From Zygnema cylindricum (lineage: Eukaryota; Streptophyta; Zygnematophyceae; Zygnematales; Zygnemataceae): a DNA stretch of 33,881 nucleotides. Below are positions 1 to 9,096 of the stretch, in pieces. The position numbers and the translations under genes are program-made. The notes beneath the pieces are model-generated. The model was not told the DNA's origin and ran no database searches. It saw only the letters and a list, made by a program, of their open reading frames with translations. Positions within the stretch are counted from its first letter, which is position 1, and each line of letters begins with the position of its first letter. The stretch lies in contig JBBHKE010001200.1 in NCBI GenBank assembly GCA_037447655.1, forward strand, positions 58,459 to 92,339. The letters run 5' to 3'.

Positions 1-799
1 CTCTCGCCCCCTGCCCCTCTCCCAACTCACCTAGGCAACACAGGAGAATGTTCCCCTCTTGATTTTTTGGATTTTTGTCCTCCCTCTCCCTCTCCCTCTT
101 CGTCACTGTCATCGAGCTCCTTTTCCTTTACCTCTCCCTCCCTTTCTCCCTCTACCGGGGAATTTCCCTCTCGATCACGCGCTCTCTCACCCTCCTCCTC
201 CTCCTCTCCCTCTCTCTCATGGGCTCTCTCTGAATCCATTACTATGTTCTCTCCCTCTCCCTCTCCCTCGCTCTCTATATCACCCTTTCCGTGTTTCTCT
301 CCTCTTTCCTTCCCTTCTCTCGTATCTTTCTCTATCTCCATTCCTTCCTCCTGTCCCTCTCCCTCCCCCTCTCCCTCTGTCTCTCCCTCTCCCTCTCCCT
401 CTCCCTCTCCCTCTCCCTCTCCCTCTGTCTCTGTTTCTGTCTCTGTCTTAGTCTCTCCCTCTCCCTCTCCCTCTCCCTCTCCCTCTTCCACTCCTCTTCC
501 CTTCCCTTCCATCGGACCTCTCCATATCTCCATTTTCTCCCTCCTTTTTGGTTCCCTTTTCATTTCTCTGTTTCCCATCTCCTCCTCCTCCTTCCCTCCT
601 CCCCCTCCTCCTTGTGGGTCCTGTTTCATTTCCTTATTTCATTTCATTTTCCTTTACCCTTTCTCCAGTCTTCTATTTTTTCCTCTCTCCCTTCTCTCTC
701 CCTCTCCCCTTATCTCTCTCCCTATCCCTCTCACTCTCCCTCTCCCTCTCATTCTCCCTCTCCCTCTCCCTCTCCCTCTCCCTCCCTCTCTCTCTCTAG
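1..799. repeat. CT-rich hexamer low-complexity tract
   Basis: Almost pure pyrimidine on the plus strand, built from variants of TCTCCC. The most regular runs are about 357-494 and 729-785. Reading frames across it give only Ser/Pro/Leu or, on the other strand, Glu/Gly dipeptide runs, which are artefacts of the repeat and not genes. The tract ends abruptly at the tctctctagagc junction. It may be a decayed microsatellite; polypyrimidine tracts of this kind can form triplex or unusual DNA structures, but nothing here shows that. Confidence 0.9.
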
Positions 800-846
800 A
801 GCTTCTTTTTGCTTCCACGAAAACTACGACTGCAAAATTCGTCGCT

Positions 847-1130
847 AAATACAGTGCGAGAATTAAGTACATTCAGTATTTAAAATATCGCACGGAAATG
901 CCGACACGAAATGTCCTCTGTGTTGTATATCGGTCAGGTTTTGCCGCTATGCGATATGTACTTCTTTGGACTGGGGGACAGAGGTCAAAATCGACGAAAA
1001 ATGCGAAAATACAGTGCGAGAATTAAGTACATTCCGTATTTTAAGTAACCCGCGAAAACGCCGGCACGAAATGTCCTCTGTGTTGTATATCGACCAGGTT
1101 TTGCCGCTATGCGATATGTACTTTTTTGGA
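847..1130. repeat. Tandem duplication, period 160 bp
   Basis: Bases 847-970 and 1007-1130 are near-identical, both starting aaatacagtgcgagaatta and ending in a cttt(c/t)tttgga-like motif. The offset is exactly 160 bases with no indel. The copies differ at scattered bases, so the duplication is not recent. Neither copy resembles a gene I know. It is one of several short tandem duplications in the window. Confidence 0.85.
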
Positions 1131-1961
1131 AATTTGGGATCGTATTCGTTTTTCCACTATATCGAGGAAACTATATTCGGGATGTATCGTTACGAATATT
1201 ATGATATCGTCAACGGCCGTACAGATATTTCCGTACACCTCAAGGGGTGCGAGCCCATTTGGCGTACACTCGCAACCTTCAAAGTCTATTGCCACGTGGC
1301 GTTTATTCATTTTATTATTCCTTCGACTTTGGCCTTGGCTCCATTATGATGCCTCAGTTTACTAAAGGCCTTAGTTATATAGTGTCGGGTCAGTAATCGA
1401 CATTTTATTAGCGTCACACCTTGATTGGATCCACGTGGAGAAGAATACGATTCTGCAAATATTTAATACCTTTGAAAACAAAGTGTGACCACATATTTGT
1501 ACCAGTTGAGGTAAAAACTGACTTGTACGATGTATTGAATAAAACTTGTACGGTTGTACGAAAGTTAAGATTTGTAAAAGCGTACAAAAATGTTAAAGTG
1601 GATAGTGGATGGCGACAGGAGTGTGAAATAATATCCTCCGTCAAATATCTTCTCGCGGCTTACTGTGGCCTCGCATCCACCCTAGCGCAAAGCACATGGC
1701 CTATGCCACGTGTAGCCATCCGATTGCGCGTTCATCGTGGATATATTTTCACTTTTTTGCGCAGCAGAATGCTATACGCCCATGCTCTTCAAATTAATCT
1801 CCTTCAAGTCACTTTTTGCAAACTGGAAAGCCGGACCGGTGGCATATCATATTTTGCATCCGACGGTCAACGTTTACGCCCATAACCATGGAGAATGAAA
1901 TCAATCATTCAGTAACCTTGTTTTTCTGAAAAAAAAAAATATGGTACGACAGTGTACGAAA
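1131..1961. other. No recognisable gene
   Basis: The longest open frame here, about 150 codons at 1421-1885 on the plus strand, has no recognisable domain and no conserved motif. The stretch is rich in GTAC and in CCACGTGG-type (G-box) sequences, for example near 1291-1300 and 1430-1436, like the LTRs further right. It may be an eroded LTR or transposon fragment, but I could not align it to any element in the window. Confidence 0.5.
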
Positions 1962-2142
1962 TAGTACGGCCTCCAGTAAACAACCTCAATTTCCCCCCTA
2001 ATGGAACCATGCCCTTAAGGGTAGCGCTCCATCAAGCAAAAAGTGAGGTAGTTTACTGGAAAACGTACTTTTTTGTACTAAGGGAAACCTTCCATCAGGC
2101 GAAAAGTAGGGTTGTTTACCGGAGAAAGTACCTTCCGTACTA
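1962..2142. repeat. Inverted plus tandem repeat, MITE-like remnant
   Basis: The segment around 1972-2005 (ccagtaaacaacct...) is, in reverse complement, a diverged copy of 2027-2060 and of 2090-2123 (ggttgtttaccgga). The latter two are direct repeats about 62 bases apart. The outer ends also mirror each other: gtacgg at 1964 and ccgtac at 2135. This is the layout of a small foldback or MITE element with an internal duplication. A further diverged copy of the arm is seen near 2394-2426. No target-site duplication was found. Confidence 0.5.
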
Positions 2143-2731
2143 AGCCGTTTTTTTTTTTTTTCTACTAAAGATGTTTACTAGAAATTCATAAAGATTCTCC
2201 ATATTTTTTGGCGAACACTTCCACCGTCCGATTTCAAACTTTCGACGCAAACGCCCCTTATATCCAGTGTCTGGCTAGTCTCCTCCGACTGTCCTCAGGT
2301 GGACACTTTGCGCTTACTATACGCGTGTATTGGTCCACTTGTAAAAGTCACAGTCGATCCACGACGGACGTGAAGTTATATACTTAGGGTAAAATTCCAT
2401 AAGATGAAAAGTGTGGTTCGTTACTAGACGCCGTACAAGCTCATACAGATTCGTACCACGCCGTACCTTTTTTTTGTTTGTCATACAAAATATCGTTATC
2501 GAAAAGCTGTCGGGAAGCTTGAATGATGTAGGTGTAATTACTGGCTGTGTGATATTCCACTTTTTCAAATCCGCGAAGCAATCGCGCACATCATCCAGTG
2601 TGACAATACTCTCCTCGCGAGGAGAGTTATGCGATACTAGACATTTACCATTGGTACACGTGAAAAAGCAAAAAAATATCCGCTTTGAACAAGCGATCAC
2701 ATGTCTACACGTCGTATAGAACATGTGATAC
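2143..2731. other. Left flank of element M, no gene
   Basis: No convincing coding sequence. It contains a diverged copy of the 1962-2142 repeat arm near 2394-2426 and a perfect 20-base palindrome at 2608-2627 with the core CCTCGCGAGG, the same core as the palindromes at 26576 and 28191. The minus-strand frame that spans 2317-2778 starts with the in-frame ATG of M's left LTR and simply reads out into this flank, so it is not a gene. Confidence 0.6.
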
Positions 2732-3455
2732 TGCTCTGCAACAACAGGGACACTACCAAAAGCTGCATTGTCTCCCATTTAATTCCGCAAAAGGCAACCC
2801 AAAAAGTACCACACAAATGGCCAACTTTGACCAACTTATATTTAGTACTACAAAAGCCACTTAGGCTTACAACACATCTCACTTAGAGCTCACACTTAAC
2901 ACAGTATACTGACAGAGTTTCAAGCACAAACTCTGATCAGTCACAAAGTGACACGCACATAAAGACAGACTTAAATGTCACTTTACTCAGTGAACTTGTA
3001 CAAGTTAATTTTCCAAATGTCTAAGTCCTATTTTCTACGCCTATCTAATTTCCTAACTACCAATAAGATCACTGTGGGCACACTATCGTACTGTTGGTTC
3101 CACTATCTCCTACAATTAATCTAGACTACATTTTCCTGCTACAGATAACCATGGTTTGTTACTTACGCTTAAAACTGTACAGTACTATTTTAAGCACTAC
3201 TACGCACTACGACAGAGTATACTTGGTGGTAAGTTTACCACCGACTTTTTCTACACCAATGAGGTATTTGTTCGCCGACCAGTCCGTACAATTCTTGTTG
3301 ACTTTCAGCCGTAACTTAAGTGTTTCATTTAGTGCGGATGAAATTCATTTTCGCGTGGAATTTTTGTTACGACGGTAAAATTATTTCGTCGCTGGTCTCG
3401 CTACTCCAACGACGAGATTATCTTCATCGCTGAGAGTCCATAGTTTTCCAAAACA
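2732..3455 (-). repeat. 3' LTR of element M
   Basis: This 724-bp repeat matches 18324-19044 along its length. On the minus strand it begins TGTTTTGG and ends GCAGAGCA, giving the expected TG...CA ends. The PPT lies directly upstream (3456-3470). An ATG at 2778-2776 near the LTR end corresponds to the gag start in the 5' copy. Here it reads out into flanking DNA. Confidence 0.92.
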
Positions 3456-3470
3456 ATACTCCCCCTAAAC
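3456..3470 (-). other. Polypurine tract of element M
   Basis: On the minus strand GTTTAGGGGGAGTAT directly abuts the 3' LTR start TGTTTTGG. This is the classic copia polypurine tract position, where plus-strand DNA synthesis is primed during reverse transcription. Confidence 0.85.
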
Positions 3471-3479
3471 TTTGGACTC

Positions 3480-3836
3480 TTAGTCACTTAGACCGCAAGC
3501 TTTCCTACAATATAATAATTTTGGAGCGGGTAATGCCTTTGTTAGCAAGTCAGCAACCATCTTCGAATCGGGCAAGTATTGAAGTTTTATGATTTTAGCA
3601 AAAACTTTTTCCCTAACAAAATGCAGTCGTATATCCATATGTTTGCATTTGAAATGGTGACTTGGGTTGGATGCGATAGATATGGCTGCCTGGTTGTCAC
3701 ACCAGACAGCTTGTGCCCTGTTCTGCATGAATCTTAACTCTTGCAAAATTGATTTAACGCACAATAACTCCTTTACCGCAACGCTTCGTGCCATATACTC
3801 AGCTTCCATCGTTGATTGAGCTGTGAACTTTTGGAG
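3480..3836 (-). pseudogene. Element M RNase H domain
   Basis: This open segment ends the pol gene. Visible copia RNase H landmarks include MEAEYMA, the CDNQAAI block, KHMDIRLHFVREKV and the terminal ADLLTKALP. The frame runs upstream through SKLQKFTAQST before meeting breaks. RNase H degrades the RNA template in cDNA synthesis. The end lies 10 bases from the polypurine tract, as expected. It is the best preserved piece of M's pol. Confidence 0.9.
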
Positions 3837-5060
3837 TTTGCTACTCCAACATCACGTTCCTGTCCCAATCTGTAACACATATTTGGTTGTCGATCTTCTG
3901 TTTGGTATGTAGCCATAGCAGGCGTCGCTCTAAGTGTTGATCTTGACTTCTGTTCCTCCTAAGTTTAGATATAAATTTCTTGTCCCTAACAGATATTTTA
4001 GGACTATTTTTGCAGCATCCCGTTTTGCTTTTTTCGGATTCTGTAGACTTCTGCTAAGTACTCCTACTTCAGCAATAAGGAATATTACTCAAATTTTCTT
4101 CCTTTGACTCATCTCTTATCAATACTCCGGAGGAAATTTCTATTCGTTCAAATTTTTGCCTGTTTTCCATCGGCGTTGAACAACTTTTTGCATCTGACAT
4201 TTCAAATCTTTCTAACATATTCCCTATGGCTTCCTTTTGTGTCAACCTGATTATTTTGTTTTGTCTATCCCTATCCACCTAAATTCCTAAGATGTATTTT
4301 GCTTCTCCTAAATCTTTCATTTCAAACCTAGTATTCAAGGCCTTCTTTACTTTGTTTATTTTTGTTAGTGATTTGCTCATTATGAGCAGATCATCTACAT
4401 ATAGTGCAATTTAAATCACCTCTTCATCTCCTTCCATAATATAGACAGAATGGTCTGAGCTAATTTTTACAAATCCTAACTTAGTAAGGAATTCATCTAA
4501 TTTAAGGTTCCAATGACGTGGGGCTTGTTTTAATCCATATAATCTTTGTATATTTCTGGTTGCTTCATATAGATAACCTCGTCTAATTCCCTGTGTAGAA
4601 AGGTTGTTTTAACATCCATCTGATGTCTTCCATATCTTCTATAACTGCCAGGGTAAGCAAAATTTTGACATTGGGAAATCTGTCTACCGATGAAAACGTT
4701 TCTTCAAAGTCAATTCCTTCTTTTTTATTATAACCTTTAACAACTAGCCTAGCTTTATATCTTTCAATCGTATTATCTAGATTTAATTTTACCTTAAATA
4801 CCCATTTACTTCCAATGGTTTTTTGATCTGGTGGTAGTTCAACCAATTCCGAAGTTTGAGCCGCCATAATTGACTTCATTTCGTAATTCGCAGCTTCAAG
4901 TGGTAGTTCAACCAATTCCGAAGTTTGAGCCGCCATAATTGACTTCATTTCGTAATTCGCAGCTTCAATCCAATGTTTTTTTTCTGGTACAGAAAATGCT
5001 TTTTGAATGGTTAAGGATTCTCCGGATGCGGCCGAGTGTGCATACATTGCCGTTGAATCC
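3837..5060 (-). pseudogene. Element M reverse transcriptase, broken
   Basis: The N-terminal part at 4583-5047 contains GSKWVFKVKLN and YKARLVVKGYNKKEGIDFEE, the conserved start of copia reverse transcriptase. The catalytic YVDD box is readable near 4385-4405 as ALYVDDLLIMSKS, and a later piece at about 4069-4278 carries LTQKEAIGNMLERF. At least three stops and several frameshifts separate these blocks. The family enzyme copies element RNA into DNA in the virus-like particle; this copy cannot be functional. A 69-bp internal duplication is listed separately. Confidence 0.9.
4831..4968 (-). repeat. 69-bp in-frame tandem duplication in M reverse transcriptase
   Basis: Two identical or near-identical 69-base units start at 4831 and 4900. 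The protein repeats EAANYEMKSIMAAQTSELVE, 23 residues per unit, just upstream of the KTIGSKW block. The duplication is a multiple of three and the copies are almost unmutated relative to the decayed surroundings, so it is later than most of the decay. Confidence 0.92.
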
Positions 5061-6351
5061 TTTAGTCTCGAACTTATCCTTTTCTCTCTTGTGCTAGTCC
5101 CGGAAAATTTGACGCTGGAATGGAGAGATCTCTTCTTGAAATTCTTGTGAATGGGACAGAGTTATCAAACTCATGTTTCGTGGATCTATTTGTTTTTGTT
5201 TGAGGCAATTCATTCGTTTTTGTCTGAGGTGCTGCGGTTGTTTCTGTGTTAGGAGTAATAGTCTGTTCGTTGTTCACTTTTCTTACTTCGTCAAGGACCA
5301 CGTATTCCATCTCCCTTTTGCTTCTCTGTTCAGGTGTTAGTGCAAGTACATCCGTTGAATCCGACTCATCTTTCACAAGGATGTTTCTAGCAACTACAAT
5401 TTGGTTGGTGCCTGATATGTTGTCTCTATATCCTTTAACATTATTATCATATCCGAGTAGGATGCCAGGCATTCCTTTTGGCTCCATTTTCCATCTACTT
5501 GGATCGTTGTTAAGTATAAAAACTTTACTGCCAAATACTCTAAAATGACTAACATTCGGTTTCTCTTTTGTCCAAAGTTCATAAGGTGTCTTTCCTGGTG
5601 TTGCTTTACTTTCTAGACTATTTCTAATATATGCAGCACAATTTAAGGCCTTTGCCCAATATTTCAGGCTTACTCTTTTATTTGCCAACATAGTCTGAGC
5701 ACACTCTACTAGTGTTCTATTTAATCTTTCCGCAACTCCATTTTGTTCAGGTGAGTATGGAACTGTTAGTTGGCGTGAAATTCCATGTTTTTTGAGAAAG
5801 TCCGAAAACACCTGTTAGACGTATTCTCCTCTGTTATCGGATCTGAGAATTAAAATGGGAACTCCATGTATCTTTTCGCTCCAGACTTTGTATTCTCGAA
5901 AGCATTCAAAAACTTCACTTTTTCTTTTCAGAAAGTACACCTTGGTATATCTTGAAAAATCTTCCGTTAATGTAAACATATATCGGACTCCCCCCATAGA
6001 CACAATTTTGGAAGACCAAACATCTGAATGTATTACTTCTAAAACTCTTTTAGCTCTGTGACCGCTTTCACGTGGAAATGGTAATTTGTGAATCTTTCCT
6101 AAAGCACATCGATCACATAGTTCATTTGATTTATCTTGAGATAATTTGACTCATTTGACTATGTCATTTTTCACCATTTTCCCTAACCTTTCTCGATGAA
6201 CATGCCCCAGTCTTATATGCCATAGATCATTATCATTTGTTACAGCTGAGTACCGAACCTCTTTTCCATTAAATTCTTCAGCAAGATCAAGCCCAAAGAT
6301 AATATTTTCTCCTCTAGTTCTAACAGCTGCAACAAATCCATTCATACTCAC
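5061..6351 (-). pseudogene. Element M integrase with pre-integrase zinc finger
   Basis: From the N-terminus: LWHIRLGHVHRERLGKM at about 6160-6230 (His pair of the zinc finger), then ELCDRCALGKIHKLPFP around 6075-6125 (Cys pair). The core follows, with HSDVW near 6025 (first Asp), SDNRGEYV near 5815-5835 (second Asp) and SPEQNGVAERLNRT near 5700-5750 (Glu). All three catalytic acids appear to be present. The C-terminal part includes VFGSKVFI and the GYD motif. An in-frame stop after GEYV at about 5812-5814 and another before the pre-integrase piece break it. Integrase inserts the cDNA into the host chromosome. Confidence 0.92.
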
Positions 6352-6954
6352 TACTTGATTTCCATGCTTGAGACTTACTTCAAATCCTTAGCTCTCTACC
6401 AAAGATGTGTTTAACAAGTTTTTACTGAATTCTAGAATATATAACATTTTATTCAAGGTCCTGTCTACCGTCTGACCCTCTATTTTGAGTTTAAGATTCA
6501 CCTTTCCTTTCGAGCTTCCAACTACATAATTGTCATCAGCATAATAGATGTTTTGTGGTGAGATTGGCGCGAGAGTTTCAAATAGCTCCCTGTCGCCGCA
6601 CATATGAGCAGATGCTCCAGTGTCCTTAATCTAGGTGTTCTATTTTGGTCCAAATCTTGCACTTGTCATTGCAAACATTTCCTTTCCTATCACAATTTGA
6701 AAATTACTGATATGTTTGTCACCTTTGTCTCCTCCTTCCTCTAAGACATTCTCATTTTCGACAGAAAACGCGGATGCCTTTTCTGGTTGCTAATAGGGTT
6801 TTCCTTTGTTGGAAGGACGCCAGTTGTTGTTCCACCCTTCGCGAAAGTTTCCTGTCAAAGTGTCTTTTTTCAAAACTGGACACTCTCCTTTCAAATGATC
6901 CTTGTTAAAACACTAAAAACACGCCCATGGGTTGTTAGTTGATCCACCTGTTTG
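6352..6954 (-). pseudogene. Element M protease and gag zinc knuckle
   Basis: DTGAS, the aspartic protease active-site motif, is at about 6609-6623 followed by AHMCGD. Upstream at about 6880-6945 is a CX2CX4HX4C nucleocapsid knuckle; a stop codon lies between its first two cysteines. The segment is cut at 6954 by insertion of P1. Its upstream continuation lies at 13471-13799. Several stops separate knuckle and protease. Confidence 0.88.
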
Positions 6955-6959
6955 ATACT
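6955..6959. repeat. Left target-site duplication of P1 (ATACT)
   Basis: ATACT directly precedes the TGTAGAAATT start of the P1 LTR and recurs at 13466-13470 after the 3' LTR. Five base pairs is the usual copia length. Confidence 0.9.
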
Positions 6960-7163
6960 TGTAGAAATTAAAGGCTATTTCAGCATTTTTTAGGTTTTCT
7001 AAATTGCACAAAAAAAAAGCAGAGGGAGTCTGCCTCTCACTCCTCTCTCCAGCTCCCACACTTGTTGAAATCACTAAAAATTGGAGAAGGAGATAGAGCA
7101 ATGGCCGCCTATGCTCTCCTGACGGGGACAAACTTTAGATTGGTAGATTTACCAAAATAGTTA

Positions 7164-7251
7164 TTGACAGACCCAAGATTTGAACTTGGTACCTAGTGTC
7201 CGTTAAAACTGGTTGTAGCCAGTAGCCTTAGCCAATTAGACTAGAATCAAA
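7164..7251 (-). other. Antisense tRNA-Leu-like segment in P1 5' LTR
   Basis: On the minus strand this reads as a class II tRNA-like sequence. It has a D-arm GTCTAATTGGCTAAGGC (7225-7241) that forms a 4-bp stem with GG in the loop. ACTGGCTACAACCAGT follows (7208-7223), a 5-bp stem with 6-nt loop in the anticodon-arm position, then a long variable region. The T-arm is CCAAGTTCAAATCTTGG (7173-7189), with a 5-bp stem and consensus TTCAAAT loop, and the end is TGTCAA. The start TTGAT and end TGTCAA resemble the acceptor strands of plant tRNA-Leu(AAG) as I recall it. The acceptor is imperfect and there is no clear anticodon, so it is not a functional tRNA gene, but A-box- and B-box-like sequences remain. 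Confidence 0.65.
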
Positions 7252-7519
7252 GTTATGCGATATAGGGTTTGATAAATAGATAAATCTGTACACATAAGCT
7301 ATTTCATTTAACGGATATTTGGACATATAAATAGTTTGTTATGTATGGCGTACGGAATATTCGAAACGAATATCGCGCAATTTGTTTCGAAGGCGAAACA
7401 AATATCGCACAAGTATTTGTGATGACTACGATTGAAATCCATTTTAATCAGACGGCCGCGAAACATGCATAGATCGTGGAATAGTTATTTGGCGGTTTGC
7501 GGTAAATGTCACATCGAAT

Positions 7520-7529
7520 GCCACGTGGC
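7520..7529. promoter_or_regulatory. G-box in P1 5' LTR
   Basis: GCCACGTGGC is a perfect palindromic G-box (CACGTG core), the site bound by plant bZIP/bHLH factors and part of ABA-response elements. Its place in the LTR suggests transcriptional control of the element. In the 3' LTR the site has decayed to acatgtggc. Function is inference. Confidence 0.45.
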
Positions 7530-7604
7530 ACAACCATATTGGAATACGACATCTCCGGGGATTTTAGGATCGAATCCAAAAATGACATGTGTCGACTTAT
7601 TGGC

Positions 7605-7665
7605 CATGTCGTACATTGGCCGTACAAAAAGTACATCGACACCTGTACCTTTCTGTACGATACAA
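7605..7665. promoter_or_regulatory. GTAC cluster in P1 5' LTR
   Basis: Five GTAC tetranucleotides fall within about 60 bases, from tcgtacattgg to ctgtacgata. The matching parts of the other LTRs keep them: five in P1's 3' LTR near 13015-13070, five in P2's 3' LTR near 17515-17575, and three in P2's 5' LTR. GTAC is the core bound by plant SPL/copper-response regulators, so a regulatory role is possible but unproven. Confidence 0.35.
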
Positions 7666-7995
7666 TATTATGATTAGTGCCATACTTCAGTAGATAGAGA
7701 TTTAGAGAGAGATAGGACTTAGAAAAATTTCATAGATTTGACCCTCTCTCCTAGAGAGCTTCTGTACAAAAGGTCAACTTTGACCCTTCATAACTTACTG
7801 CTTAGGGGAGCAAATTCAGAGATTTTTTTTGCTATCGATTAAGGGGAGTCTTTCTTTCATAAAGATGAAGATAGTCATAATTTTTGTCTGCCAGGATGGT
7901 AGTTATTCTTGCTGAAACACAAAGGGGTCAGGGTTATCATAAAGGCTTCGTGTGAGCTTCCTACTCTGAGGACCTAGGGAGGTCTCAGAGTTACT

Positions 7996-8011
7996 AGTTA
8001 TGGGCCCACCA
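7996..8011 (+). other. Primer-binding site of P1 (half-tRNA type)
   Basis: AGTTATGGGCCCACCA follows the LTR end directly. Apart from the first base it is complementary to the anticodon arm of plant initiator tRNA-Met (UGGUGGGCCCAUAAC), not to the tRNA 3' end. This matches the Drosophila copia mode, where a cleaved tRNA half primes minus-strand DNA. The ATG inside the site is in frame with gag. Confidence 0.8.
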
Positions 8012-9096
8012 TCTAGGGTGCTCTTATTCAATAGATCTAGGTTCATATAATGGGAAAGTATGATGACAGGAGCTCTATGTGAGAAATGCTTTTGGGGAAT
8101 AGTGAGTGGACGGGTGAGGTGTCCATCAAGTCTTCGGATATCTCCAAGGTTTAAAGGAGGCAGATTCACTAGAGATGCACGTCCATCTTCAACGGAGGAG
8201 ACAAACGAAGGGGAGGTGGTGGACAAAGGAAAGGAGAAGGAGACGCTCACACCAATAGTAATCGGTCCGGCATTCATGTCACCTATTCCGAGGAACGAGG
8301 AGAATGATATTGATACGTGGGACTACAACAATATGGCGGCTAAGCACTTCATCCTCCACCATTTTACTCAAAGGCTTGCATCTCTCATTTGCAGGTAGAG
8401 AGGGCATCCGTTCTTTGGGTGGCTCTCATAGGGGTGTACCGAACTGGTACCGTTCAACAATAACAATTGGCTGATCAGAAAATTAAGGAGTATGTATACA
8501 AAGGGGGGAAGATGTTGGATTTTTGCAATGAGCTTGCTACACTTTTCATAGAACTAGAAAGTATTTAGTGAAAAGGAAAAAGTTAACAGTTTACTGATGA
8601 AATTACCCGATGAGTTTGAGAACATAGTCAACCGTGTGCAGGACTTGGCAGACTCAAGGTGGATTTGGAATTCAGCGGTAGGGATGATTCATGTTTGGGA
8701 GAGTACGATTGAGATCCGAAGGGGAGGAAAGAGTGGGCAAGCTTTGGCAGCTGGGACCGATAAGAGGAACAATGTTCCAAGAAACAGGTTGGAAATTATC
8801 GAGGGGAGGGGCAGAAAAATCAAATCGAGGAGTTCAAACCAAGGACTCCCAATGGTTTGTGCCATTTTTGTAAGAATCCCGTGTACTATATGGCTGAATG
8901 CACTAAGTTAACCGAGCTGAGGTTAAAGGAGGGGAAGACTGGTGGACCGGCGAGAGGAAAGAAAAAGGCCCTTGTGACACAGGTAGGTGAGGCGGAATCC
9001 GAGGACAAGGACGATGAACTCCTATTAGATGAGGAGTTGGAAGCGAAAAAATGGGTCAAATTCCACGAAAGCAGAAATGTGCTTTCGATGGATTGA
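8000..9096 (+). pseudogene. P1 gag, decayed
   Basis: Starts at the ATG inside the PBS with MGPPSRV, the same opening as P2 gag, and soon meets a stop. Recognisable further pieces are the block at 8060-8398, a capsid segment at about 8597-8730 aligning with P2's PDEYENII...SSWTLS region, and a nucleocapsid knuckle at 8860-8901. The knuckle's histidine codon has become tyrosine (CHFCKNPVYYMAEC). Gag would form the virus-like particle and package RNA. Multiple stops and frame changes make it non-functional. Confidence 0.85.

Larger units (their letters stand above)
6960..7995 (+). repeat. 5' LTR of P1
   Basis: Begins TGTAGAAATT and ends TTACT; comparison with the 3' copy (TTAGA) suggests an original TTACA, each copy having lost one base of the CA end. 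At 1036 bp it is shorter than the 3' LTR, mostly because the latter has a 62-bp duplication. It contains an antisense tRNA-Leu-like segment, a G-box and a GTAC cluster. The codon aligned to the gag ATG of the 3' copy is AGG here (7976-7978), so the upstream start has been lost. Confidence 0.93.

Noticed and set aside
67-1026. Long Ser/Pro-rich open frames over the CT tract and the Glu/Gly frame opposite
   Set aside because: They are direct translations of a hexamer repeat, open in several frames at once on both strands; no start context or domain supports a gene.
2727-2731. Target-site duplication for element M
   Set aside because: GATAC on the left and ATAGG on the right do not match in any nearby register.
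2317-2778. Minus-strand 153-codon frame starting MGDNAAFGS
   Set aside because: Its start is the gag ATG in M's 3' LTR; the rest is flanking DNA read by chance. It is useful only as a second copy of the LTR start codon.
6913-7131. Minus-strand frame spanning 6954-7131
   Set aside because: It joins M's knuckle region to antisense P1 LTR across the insertion border; not a gene.
7164-7251. Functional tRNA gene on the minus strand
   Set aside because: The acceptor stem is incomplete, the anticodon loop is irregular and the copies differ in the anticodon arm. Kept only as a tRNA-like module.
7981-7995. GGTCTCAGAGTTA as a conventional tRNA-Met 3'-end PBS (TGGTATCAGAGC-like)
   Set aside because: The same sequence is present at the end of the 3' LTR (13451-13463), so it belongs to the LTR and not to the internal region.
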